Position numbers and translations under genes: made by a program. Positions 53,628 through 63,100 of a stretch of DNA of 64,000 nucleotides are shown piece by piece (the stretch's first letter is position 1; the number at the start of each line of letters is the position of its first letter). Below the pieces are notes generated by a model. It ran no database searches. It had not been told where the DNA came from and saw nothing but the letters and a program-made list of their open reading frames with translations. This stretch comes from Vibrio sp. BS-M-Sm-2 (GTDB lineage Bacteria; Pseudomonadota; Gammaproteobacteria; Enterobacterales; Vibrionaceae), in assembly GCF_041504345.1 (NCBI RefSeq), contig NZ_CP167895.1, positions 1,178,001-1,242,000 of the forward strand, given 5' to 3'.

Positions 53628-54047
53628 CCGCTGATCCTAGACCCAAGCGTAAGCCTAAATTTATAAGCGAGTCTAAGTTTGAGCCTGTGTAATCGCGCAG
53701 GCTCTTGTTCATTCCGTATTCTACGAAACGATATTTGTAACCTTATTAATCACATTCTTCTGTCAAATGAGTGTGCATTAACGGATACAATATACCTGTA
53801 AATTATCTAACCAAGTTATCGATAACAAACTGAGCAAACTTTGAAATTACTTCCTCTCTTAAAGCAACCTCGAATCCACTGACGCCTTTTTCGTTTTAGC
53901 GGCATTGCTATGATTTAAGCGTGATACTCTCTATTCATCCCAGTGAACTCTGTGTTTATGGGGCGTTAGTTTATGCACCTTGGATTTGCATCGTCGAACA
54001 TTTTGATATTTAAACGAATAAAACTAGCAAGTTAATCAGAGGTAGAA
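53628..54047. other. Intergenic region
   Basis: About 420 bases. A terminator-like hairpin lies at 53681-53710; after it there is AT-rich sequence with a short palindrome TTATCGATAA near 53817-53826. No gene visible. It should hold the promoter of the acetyltransferase. Confidence 0.45.
53681..53710 (+). terminator. Terminator after OYE gene
   Basis: Stem GAGCCTG/CAGGCTC, extendable by a G-T and a G-C pair, with TTGTT after it. Confidence 0.65.
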
Positions 54048-54683
54048 ATGCAAAATAAGCATTGGTCTAAATTCGAATTGTTGCATGAGGTCGTCACCAA
54101 CCTTAATATTCACATCAAGGGGCAACACAGCTATTACAGCGATTGTTGGGATAACGGGTTTGAGCGTTCAGTTGTCCGTTATCTGCACGGTGACGAGGTT
54201 AGCCGCCAGTGGGAGCCGCGTTGGGAAATCGATGAGCTCTACATCGGGGATTACGTCTGCATAGGAGCCGAGGTTGTGATCCTTATGGGTGGCAATCACA
54301 CCCACCGAGTTGATTGGTTCTCTTTGTATCCATTTATGGATGTGATCGAAGACGCCTACATCGGCAAAGGTGATACTCACATTGAAGATGGGGTGTGGTT
54401 AGGCATGCGAGCGATGGTGATGCCCGGCGTTACGATTGGCGAAGGCGCTGTGGTTGCTGCGAATAGTGTTGTGACAAAAGATGTCGCGCCCTACAGCATT
54501 GTCGGTGGTTCCCCAGCTAAAGTCGTCAAATACCGCTTTGATGAGTCCGTTATTGATGAGCTGATTTCAATGAAGATATACGAGTGGCCAGAAGAGAAGT
54601 TTGAAGCACTGAAACCGTATTTATGTAACTCAAACTTTTCAAAGTTAAAGCAGGCGATAACGGATTACGACAATGGTTTGTAA
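54048..54683 (+). CDS. CatB-related xenobiotic O-acetyltransferase
   Basis: 211 residues, the CatB/Vat length. A left-handed beta-helix of hexapeptide repeats (about 60-160; IGDYVCIGAEVVIL, IEDGVWLGMRAMVMPGVTIGEGAVV) and the proposed catalytic His in GGNHTHRVDW. The N-terminal SYYSDCWDNGFERSVVRYL resembles CatB. Family members acetylate chloramphenicol or streptogramins, but many chromosomal ones have unknown substrates. No attC-like element is seen around it, so it is not evidently an integron cassette. AGAGG precedes the start. Confidence 0.82.
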   Translation: MQNKHWSKFELLHEVVTNLNIHIKGQHSYYSDCWDNGFERSVVRYLHGDEVSRQWEPRWEIDELYIGDYVCIGAEVVILMGGNHTHRVDWFSLYPFMDVIEDAYIGKGDTHIEDGVWLGMRAMVMPGVTIGEGAVVAANSVVTKDVAPYSIVGGSPAKVVKYRFDESVIDELISMKIYEWPEEKFEALKPYLCNSNFSKLKQAITDYDNGL

Positions 54684-54835
54684 GGGGCGTTTCTAAGGTA
54701 CAGGTATAGTCACGGATTTGTGTAGAAAGACTTGTGTCATATTTATATTGAAAAACACGTTAAATCAGGTCGTTACCTTGCAATACCCAATATGGTGTAC
54801 CAATCTTATTTCATAAGCATGGATAAGGATTGTGT

Positions 54836-56482
54836 ATGCCTGTAACGTCAGTAAAAAATAAAGGGGTAGTAAGGAAAGTCTTACTGCCTTCTTTACTTAT
54901 TAACCTCTTGTCATTGGCCGTTCCATTAACGGTTCTCCAGATCTACGATCGTATTCTCCCCAACCAAAGCTATGGTACAGCCACACTGCTTCTAGCGGGG
55001 GCGACTCTAGCTGTAGCCATGGAAGCACTCATACGTTTTGTGCGCACTTGGCTTTTGTCTGCCGCGGCCAGTAATACCGAGAAAGCGACTTATCAAACCT
55101 TGGTTGAAAGGGTGACTAACGCTTCATCAGGTCATCTTCGTCATTTAGGTGTTGGCGGTGTAGAAGAAGGGCTCGGCTCAGTATCCAAAGTTAAAGATTG
55201 GTATTCCGGCGGTGTGATTGCAGGCTTTATTGATTTGCCTTTTGCATTGATCTTCTTGGGCTTGGTGGCTTACATCGGTGGTGAGCTGGTGGCAATACCT
55301 TTGGCAGTTTGGCTGATTACTCTCGGAATCGTTTGGTTATCTTCTATTCGCGTTAAAAGTCTAAGTGAGGAAGCTTCTCAAGATGAGCAGGAGCGAAAAG
55401 CGTTCTTGATTTTGCTGAGCCAAACCATTCAGGGAATCAAACGTCAGGCCGTTGAGTCTCGAATCTTCAATCAATTTAAATCCCTCAATAACGTTCGTTC
55501 TCAGTCTAAAGCGAGAGAAGAGGAACAGAATGCCTTCGCCCAAGAATGTATTCAGCTTGCCGCATTAGCGACGTCAGTGTTACTCGTGATTACGGGTAGC
55601 TTGTGGGTGTTAGATGGTCAGTTAACCACTGGTGGATTAGCAGCATGCTCTATCTTATCGGGTAGAGCGGTTGCGCCTTTGAGCGCTATGGTTGGGATTC
55701 GAATCAAACTTAATTCAATACACAGTGCCAATCAGGCAATAGAAAAATTGAGTGACTTGTCACTATCGGAATCTTCAGATTCTGAGCAACCTGAGATCCC
55801 GTTATCTGACTTTGAAACTTTAGAAATCAAGCAAGCCACCGTCGAAAGATATGGTGAACTCGCTAGTGCGGATGTGACGTTAAATAAAGGCGAACTGGTG
55901 TTGTTAGAAAGTGAAGATCGCCATACCAATAGTCACTTACTGTCTTCGATAGCAGGGATTGATGATTTGGCCGCGGGTGAGTGTTTCATTAACGGAGCTG
56001 CCGTTTCAATCGCATCCGTAACCAATACTGCCGCCTACTGTGGCGTTAAAGGGCAGTTAGTGTCAGGTACTATTCTCGACAACTTGTGCGGGTTTGATCC
56101 TGAGAGAACACATAGCGCCAGTGACTATGCTAAGCGTTTGGGTTTAACCAAGGAAATCACTCGATTACCCGATGGACTAGAGACACAAATTGGTCATACG
56201 AGTGCGTCTCTGCTGAGTATGGGCAACGTGAAAATGCTCAATATCGCGACTCAACTGGCAAGTGATAAGCCCATTATCATGTTAGAAAGGCCAGATTCCT
56301 CGCTTGATTTAGATGCCCTTGGAAACCTTGCTAAGGTTCTGGAAGAAGAAGTGGCGGCAGGACGGACGATACTGATTGTGAGCTACCATTCTAAACTTCG
56401 CGAATTAGCTAATCGAATCATTACAGTGGAAAGTCGAGCTATTGCGGTCGACAGTGAGAACAACCAGGAGGCTATCGTATGA
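54836..56482 (+). CDS. Type I secretion ABC protein with degenerate ATPase
   Basis: 548 residues from the ATG at 54836 (AAGGA upstream). Membrane domain of ABC exporter type (about 10-300; AVPLTVLQIYDRILPNQSYGT) followed by an NBD-like domain (about 325-535). The Walker A is lost: where GxxGxGKS is expected there is SEDRHTNSH (near 358). The signature reads LSMGN and the Walker B region MLERPDSS, so the catalytic Glu is replaced. It cannot be a full ATPase; it probably pairs with the next gene product. The stop overlaps the next start (ATGA). First gene of the secretion operon. Confidence 0.85.
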   Translation: MPVTSVKNKGVVRKVLLPSLLINLLSLAVPLTVLQIYDRILPNQSYGTATLLLAGATLAVAMEALIRFVRTWLLSAAASNTEKATYQTLVERVTNASSGHLRHLGVGGVEEGLGSVSKVKDWYSGGVIAGFIDLPFALIFLGLVAYIGGELVAIPLAVWLITLGIVWLSSIRVKSLSEEASQDEQERKAFLILLSQTIQGIKRQAVESRIFNQFKSLNNVRSQSKAREEEQNAFAQECIQLAALATSVLLVITGSLWVLDGQLTTGGLAACSILSGRAVAPLSAMVGIRIKLNSIHSANQAIEKLSDLSLSESSDSEQPEIPLSDFETLEIKQATVERYGELASADVTLNKGELVLLESEDRHTNSHLLSSIAGIDDLAAGECFINGAAVSIASVTNTAAYCGVKGQLVSGTILDNLCGFDPERTHSASDYAKRLGLTKEITRLPDGLETQIGHTSASLLSMGNVKMLNIATQLASDKPIIMLERPDSSLDLDALGNLAKVLEEEVAAGRTILIVSYHSKLRELANRIITVESRAIAVDSENNQEAIV

Positions 56483-58713
56483 ATCGTTTAGATGCGAGCA
56501 ACCGTGCAGATCCGAATGGTCGACAAGAGGTGATGAATCATTTAGAAAATGAAAGCCTTTCTGTCCTTAAGCAGTTGGAAGTGAATGCGAATATCCAGTT
56601 GTTCGCACGTCAATGGGTCGATGAGAATGGGATTGAATCAATAGACGATATGTTTGCCCTGTTCGACAGGCTTGCATTGCCCTATCGCTTGGTTGCCAAC
56701 CTAGATGAAGTTGGCGAGCATAAATTGGTTTTACTGGTACTTGGTGAACATGAGCTGGTCTCTGGTCATATAGAATCGAAACAGTTTATCGCTTTTGGTG
56801 CCAATGAAGACATTGCCGAGATACCACAGTTTTGCATTGTTATCGAAGGTCCACCACTAGAGAAGGCTTCTCCTGATTGGGTTGGCGAACGGTTACATGC
56901 GTTTCGCCCCATTATTCCTAAATTGCTGCTAGTCAGTTTTATCACTAACTTATTTGCGCTTGCCGTTCCTTTCATCACTATGTCGATTTATGACCATGTG
57001 ATTGGCGGTGATGCAGGGCATGAGCTGCAAGGTATCGCCATTGGCGCGGCGTTGTTGTTTGTGATGATGGGTTGGTTAAGAACATTGCGTAGCCGAGTGT
57101 TTGCTTCAGTTTCAAACCGGGTAAGTCGTGAGATATCTCAATCCCTCGTGCAGCGTCTGCTTCGAAATAGCTATGCTCAAAATCAGCAAACAGCCTCTTC
57201 TAGTCAACAAAACCAAGTGATGTTGTCGGAGCGTATTTCAGGTGTGTTATCGGGGCCATTAGGAAATGCGCTATTTGATCTACCATTCATTCTAATTTTT
57301 GTACTAGCGATAGGAGTTTTAGGCGGTTGGTTAGTACTGGTTCCCATCGTCTCTTTGGTTCTGTATTACCTATTAGCTAAGCGTTCGATACGTTCGAGTA
57401 GTAAGCGCTCAATGCAATCGACGGTAGCAGGCACTAATCGTCAAAATATGACTAATGAGTTGTCGTCCAAGCTTGCTTTTATTCGTAGTGCTGGGTTTTC
57501 AGAGCACTGGATTCAACGTTTCCAAAAGGCCAATCTGCTTGCCTCTACGGTGACGTTTAATCAATCGGTTCTGCAAAGTCGATACACCTCGATTTATTAC
57601 TTTATCGGAGTAGGTTCAACACTGGCTGTCATGGGCTTAGGTATTGGACTTATTTTCGAACAAGTGATGACGCCCGGTGGTTTGATTGCATCAATGATGT
57701 TGATTTCCAAAGTGACGGGGCCTGCTCAGGTGTTGGCAAACAGCGCGATGCGTTTTAATAGCTTTAATCAATCCAGGTTGCAGGTGAATCGTATTTTGTC
57801 TCAGCCATCTGAACGTGAATTCAGTTACCAGCATCACCCGTTACCTGTGGTAGCGCCTAATTTGAAATTAGACCAAGTGACACTGCGCTATCCCAAACAA
57901 AGTCGCCCGGCCTTGAATGGTGTGAGTTTTGATATTGAAGCGGGTGAAATTGTCGCGATTACCGGCCCTTCTGGGAGCGGTAAATCAACATTAATTGAAG
58001 TGCTGTCTGGCTTGCAGCCTATCCAAAACGGCATGGTTGAGCTTGAAGGCGTTAACCTCGTTCAATACGATCCGCAGCTTTATCGCCACTGGTGTTTCAT
58101 TCGAGCCGCATATCCTGATTTGCTTACGCTGAGTATTCGAGAGTGGCTAAACGACGGTCACAAAGTCGAAGATCAGAAAATGATCTCTGCAATTGAAATG
58201 GTCGGCGGAAAGCGTTGGTTCGAGACATTGTCAGGTGGGCTAGACACCTCCATCAGTAGTATTCAACCGGACAGCCTTTTTGACATGTTGTCTGGCAGCG
58301 TCGCGCAGATCCTCATTGATGCAAAAGCGCTGGTTTATGACTACCCAATGTTCTTAATGGATAATCCTGTGCCTGATGCTCACCCAAATGCTAAACGTAT
58401 ATTTGGTGAGTTTGTGCAGTCGAAAAAAGGAAAAGCAACGGTGATCTACACCTCCCACGATCCGGATTTAATCAAGCTTGCCGATAAAGTGGTGGTGTTA
58501 AATGAAGGAGCTGTAGTTTATGCAGGCCCATTAGAGCCGGAGCAGTCTTCGAAGCAGGAACAGCCTTCAGAGCCTCAAGTTTCTCAAGAACCACAGTTAT
58601 CTGAGCAACCGTTATCTCAAGTGCTACAGCCGTCAACTCAAGAGGCGTCTGCTCAACAAAATGCAGCCCAACAAGAACAATCAAAGTCTAAGCAAGGAGT
58701 CGCTAATGACTAA
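56479..58713 (+). CDS. Type I secretion ABC protein with atypical ATPase
   Basis: 744 residues. An N-terminal domain (about 1-155) that may be a diverged C39-like substrate-docking domain, then an ABC exporter membrane region (about 155-430; AVPFITMSIYDHVIGG) and an NBD (about 455-690). Walker A GPSGSGKST is intact (near 495), but the signature is LSGSV and Walker B ends FLMDNP, with Asn in place of the catalytic Glu. The His of the switch (TSHDPD) remains. The last about 70 residues form a Q/S/P/E-rich tail that overlaps the next gene. Works with the preceding gene as a heterodimer (inference). Confidence 0.85.
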   Translation: MNRLDASNRADPNGRQEVMNHLENESLSVLKQLEVNANIQLFARQWVDENGIESIDDMFALFDRLALPYRLVANLDEVGEHKLVLLVLGEHELVSGHIESKQFIAFGANEDIAEIPQFCIVIEGPPLEKASPDWVGERLHAFRPIIPKLLLVSFITNLFALAVPFITMSIYDHVIGGDAGHELQGIAIGAALLFVMMGWLRTLRSRVFASVSNRVSREISQSLVQRLLRNSYAQNQQTASSSQQNQVMLSERISGVLSGPLGNALFDLPFILIFVLAIGVLGGWLVLVPIVSLVLYYLLAKRSIRSSSKRSMQSTVAGTNRQNMTNELSSKLAFIRSAGFSEHWIQRFQKANLLASTVTFNQSVLQSRYTSIYYFIGVGSTLAVMGLGIGLIFEQVMTPGGLIASMMLISKVTGPAQVLANSAMRFNSFNQSRLQVNRILSQPSEREFSYQHHPLPVVAPNLKLDQVTLRYPKQSRPALNGVSFDIEAGEIVAITGPSGSGKSTLIEVLSGLQPIQNGMVELEGVNLVQYDPQLYRHWCFIRAAYPDLLTLSIREWLNDGHKVEDQKMISAIEMVGGKRWFETLSGGLDTSISSIQPDSLFDMLSGSVAQILIDAKALVYDYPMFLMDNPVPDAHPNAKRIFGEFVQSKKGKATVIYTSHDPDLIKLADKVVVLNEGAVVYAGPLEPEQSSKQEQPSEPQVSQEPQLSEQPLSQVLQPSTQEASAQQNAAQQEQSKSKQGVAND

Positions 58714-60019
58714 ACAATCTATCGAGAAGGGCAAGCGCTACGGTGAACTTGTTGAATCACAAAATACGGCTCGTACATTGGCACTGGCCACATGGTCGGT
58801 TGCCTTATGTGTTATTGCTTTTGCCACTTGGTCTGTAGTCACTCAAGTTGATGAAATCGCCAAAGCCAAAGGTGCTGTGATTCCAGAAGGCGAGAAGCAA
58901 GTATTACAAAGCGCGATTGGCGGGAAGTTAAAGCAAATTCTTGTTAAAGAAGGCCAGTTGGTAGAGAAAGGCCAGCCGCTTGTTGAGTTTGATGCCACTT
59001 TCCAGCGTACCGCCCTTGAAGAGCTAAAGTCCCAACAAGTGACGCTTCTAGCCAGTGTGGAACGTATGAATGCGCTGCTTGAGCAACGTGAGCCTAACCT
59101 TGCTGAGTTTGAGGTCGATTACCCAGAGATCGTCAGCCAACAAAAAGCGCAGCTGAACGCGCAAAAAGCCCTCTACTTCCAAAAGCGTGTGGTGCTTGAG
59201 AAAGAGAGCGAGCAAATTGCAGAGCAGCTTCGTAGCGTAGAAAAGGCCTTGCCGAGTTATGAGAAAGAGTTAAATGCGACTAAGCAAGAGTTGAACATAC
59301 TAGAAAAGGGCTATAAAGCGGGCAATATTTCACGTTTACGTGTGCTTGAAATGCGACAAAAACTGGCGAGTATCGAACAGAAAATCGAAGAAGCTCGTGG
59401 TAAGAAAGCTGTGTTAATCAAGCAAGCAGACAGCACAGAGCAAAAAATTGAACAGCTTTTAGCAGAGGCGAAGGCGAAGGTCAGCGACGATCGCTCTAAA
59501 GCCGTATCTGACTTATCAGCACTGAATGCCAGAGTTCGTTCAAGCCAAGCTAAATTGACGAACACCATGTTGGTGTCACCGCTACAAGGCTTGGTGCAAA
59601 GCCTGCCAAGCACGCAAAACGGTGGTGTTATTCAGCCAGGTGGCACTGTGGTTGAAATCGTTCCTGTTGGTGGGAAAGCCGACTTTAAAGCACGTTTATC
59701 GCCAAGAGATATTGGTTTTGTGAGTGTAGGGCAGCCGACTCGTATTAAGATTGATGCGTTTGATTACAGCCGCTTTGGCGCATTGAAAGGTGTGGTTGAG
59801 AGTATCTCTCCAACTACAAGTCAAAGTGAACGCGGTGAAATCTATTATGAAGTCGTCGTATCGGTGGATGTTCCTTATTTCCGTGATAATCCGGAGAGCT
59901 TTTCTATCTTGCCAGGTATGACGGGAGAGGTAGACATTACAACAGGTGAGAAATCAGTATTCCAGTATTTATGGAAACCGATCTACACCAATGTCAGTGT
60001 CGCATTTGGTGAAAGGTAA
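58706..60019 (+). CDS. HlyD-family type I secretion adaptor
   Basis: 437 residues from ATG 58706 (AAGGAG upstream); the longer frame upstream lies in the ABC gene. A short cytoplasmic N-terminus, one membrane helix (about 28-50), a lipoyl/barrel-sandwich part, a long coiled coil (about 110-285; rich in E/K/Q/A) and a C-terminal beta-barrel domain (GGVIQPGGTVVEIVPVGG). It spans the periplasm from the ABC pair to an outer-membrane TolC-like channel that is not encoded here. Overlaps the preceding gene by 8 bases. Confidence 0.92.
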   Translation: MTKQSIEKGKRYGELVESQNTARTLALATWSVALCVIAFATWSVVTQVDEIAKAKGAVIPEGEKQVLQSAIGGKLKQILVKEGQLVEKGQPLVEFDATFQRTALEELKSQQVTLLASVERMNALLEQREPNLAEFEVDYPEIVSQQKAQLNAQKALYFQKRVVLEKESEQIAEQLRSVEKALPSYEKELNATKQELNILEKGYKAGNISRLRVLEMRQKLASIEQKIEEARGKKAVLIKQADSTEQKIEQLLAEAKAKVSDDRSKAVSDLSALNARVRSSQAKLTNTMLVSPLQGLVQSLPSTQNGGVIQPGGTVVEIVPVGGKADFKARLSPRDIGFVSVGQPTRIKIDAFDYSRFGALKGVVESISPTTSQSERGEIYYEVVVSVDVPYFRDNPESFSILPGMTGEVDITTGEKSVFQYLWKPIYTNVSVAFGER

Positions 60020-60068
60020 TCGTTATATAGAGTCGTTGAGAGCAAACGAATAACAACAGCAAATAATA

Positions 60069-60097
60069 AAAAGGGAGCACATCATGTGCTCCCTTTT
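60069..60097. terminator. Bidirectional terminator between secretion operon and VCBS gene
   Basis: Perfect palindrome AAAAGGGAGCACAT / ATGTGCTCCCTTTT around one base; the tips must open into a small loop. A/T ends on both sides let it stop both convergent transcripts. Confidence 0.85.
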
Positions 60098-60184
60098 GGT
60101 TTTCATTTTCTTTGTTCTGTATGTTCTTTAGAAGAGATTACGGGAGCAGACAACACTCCCCATCTTACTTACTTGATATTGATG

Positions 60185-63100
60185 TTATGGATTAGGGTCT
60201 ATGTCCGGTAGCCCGTCTACGTCGTTGTGATGGTGATGCTCATCATCTTGGTGGTGGTTGACGTTCGCATCATGGTGTTCAAGCGCGTCTGACATATCCA
60301 AATGCGCTTGGTCATGATCAAGAGTGTCTTGCTGGTCGACTTGTGCAAGGACGATATCCATGTCCGCAGGTTGGTCGTGAACCGTTGTTGATGTCGCATC
60401 GGGTTTAATGCCCAATGCATCCAGATAAGCTGCTGCACCATGGTGGTCAGTTTTCTGGTCTGGCTCTTGGTGAGCGTGCTGGGTAAAATCTAGATAACTG
60501 TCATCGCTTTGCGTAACGGTAAAGTCTGCTTGCGAAGCCATGTCAGGCTTGTCATGTAACACCGGAGGAGGTGGCGGTGGAGCTGGGTGGGAGGAATGGG
60601 CGATAGGGGTTATTGTCATATCAACCACTTCAGTTCCAACTGTCAGCTTTCCACTATGTCCTGGCCCATGACTGAGTATCTGGATATTCACATGGGCGAC
60701 AACTTCATCTTGATTTGTCCCTTGCAATGCTACTTCAAATTTATCTTCATGCTGGCCGACTCCCGAAGCGCTGCCATGAGGGCCCGTGTGAACTTGGGCT
60801 TGCTCTTGATAATGTAAATGACCAGTCTGAGGGTCAATAGTTAATGTCCCGTATTGGCCATGATGACTAGTGACGTACTGTCCGTTAGGTAAATGGATTC
60901 GCCAACCGCTTTGTGCTGTTGGTACCGGAGTTAACGATGGTAATAGTGGTGGAACCCCAAGCGTGCCAGATACTTGGTGGCTTCCCGATGGTGGTCTGAC
61001 AATGATAGGTTCAGGTATAGCGCTTGCAGCAAAACCTTGGCTACCTGCGGTGTTACCGTGTTCGTCAGTCATTGTTGCTTGTATATTAGAACCCGGATGA
61101 ACTTCAATTTGTATTCCATGTTGAAGACTGTGAGCATCTAATACATGGTCTTGCCCGTTGACGACAAGATGCTCACCGATTTTGGCATCACCGGGAGGCG
61201 TAACGGTTGCTGTGATCGTATTTGCATGGCCTCGGGCAATTTCAGCTTTGCTGTATAAGTTGTCTGCCCCTGCGTTTTCAAAAGTAATCGTAGGCACGCT
61301 AACCTGTGTATCGACTTGGTAAGTAACATCTGCAGTGGCATGAGCGCTATTACCTGCGGTATCTGTTACCGCTATTGATGCCTCTATTTTTTGGTCAGCA
61401 TCGGCAATGAGTTCACTGCCAGGTACGGCAATTGAATAGTGTCCTTTTGCATCGACCACGCCAGTATGCTGTGTCCCATTTACATCTAAAGTCACAATGT
61501 CGCCTGCATTATAATCTCCAGAAACGGATCCGGTGATGTCAATGGAGCTGTTGGATTCTTGAGCATTAATCACATTGTCGGCGGTAATCGAGTCTGTCTG
61601 AATACCGATGTGCACTTGTGTGTCTATATGGACAGAAAGAAGCGAAGACGTAGCTGGTAGCATTGATGAAGGAGCCAGGGATTTGGCGGATAGATTATGA
61701 TCGCCGTCCGATAAGCTGCTTATCGCAACACTATATTGGCCAGAGGCATCAGATACCGTGTGTCCAACGGGTGTTGAACCATCGTAAATCGTGACTTTCG
61801 AGAATGGGATATCAGTGTGCCCAGTAATCGTTGGGGTAGTGTCATTGGTCAGGTTGTCGGTGTTTGATGACCCCGAGTCACTCGTCGATGCTAAATCCAA
61901 TGTCACCGAGTTCGTTGACGCTACGTTGGTGACCATTAGCAAGGTTGGTAGTGTCGTTGTAACCGTAGGTGGTTGAGGCACTGTGGTTGATATGACTAGG
62001 CCACCCGTTGGTGACATGGTGACATGTCCCGAGGCATCAAAGGTGATGAATTTCGAATCCTCAGTATGGCCGTCACTGACTTTTACTTCGAATACATCGA
62101 CACCATGATAGGTGTTGGTGGCAGAGTTATAACTCATTCCTGTGATAGACGTATTGGGTGTGTAGACGTAGTCACCAGTATTTGGGTCGACCGACAATGA
62201 ACCGAATTGACCCGTTGGGCCAACAACAGAGAATGTATGAGTATCTTTAACGTCAACATCTGCCTCTGTCAATGTGCCAGTCGTTGATGATGTTTGGTTA
62301 ACACCGAGAATCGGTGCGTCGTTGGTGCCGGTAATGGTAACCACGATATCATGGTGTGTACCATCTGCAGATTGAACCGTGATGGTTTCAGTGTCTGTCT
62401 GACCTTCGCCAAGCTGTTGAACTATAGGATGGTTGTTGTCAAGGTCGTAAGTCCAGTGACCATTTACATCGATATGAGCGTGCCCATAGCCTTTACTTCC
62501 GGCTATTCCAGCTCCACCCTGTACCGCGGTAAACCCTGCTGTTCCATCAGGATCACTCGCCGTCAACGTACCTGACGCTTGAAGTGTTATGTCTTCTTTG
62601 GCCACTCCTGTGGAGTCTCCACTGAATGTTGCAGGGTCAGCGACACTCGCTATATTAATGAGTATTGCCCCTTCTTTTGAATCAACATGACCATCGTTTG
62701 CGGTAAATTGCACCGCACCCAACCCGCTGACACCAGAACTAAAGTAGTTGTGAGTTGGGGTGAAGATGAGTGATGAAACGTCGGATGCACTGACGTCATC
62801 GCCAACATTCACCGTGGTGCCATTCAGCGTTAACACACCATGGGCGACATTGGTAATCGTGATATGGTTTAAAGCATCCCCATCAATATCTGAATATTTA
62901 AAGTCGGCGGTAGTGAACGCATGCGGTTTGTCTTCTAGTGAACTAATGAAACTCGATCCAACGATAGGTGCGTCATTCACTGCATTGACGTCCACTATCA
63001 TCGTTGCACTTGCCGAATTTTGATGGCCATCATTCGCAGTGAAGCTAAATTGCGCATAGTTGGCGCCGTTTTCATTATTGATCGGCGTGAAGGTTAAATG

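Noticed and set aside
54684..54835. Integron attC site after the CatB-like gene
   Set aside because: I could not find paired core sites of the VCR type on either flank.
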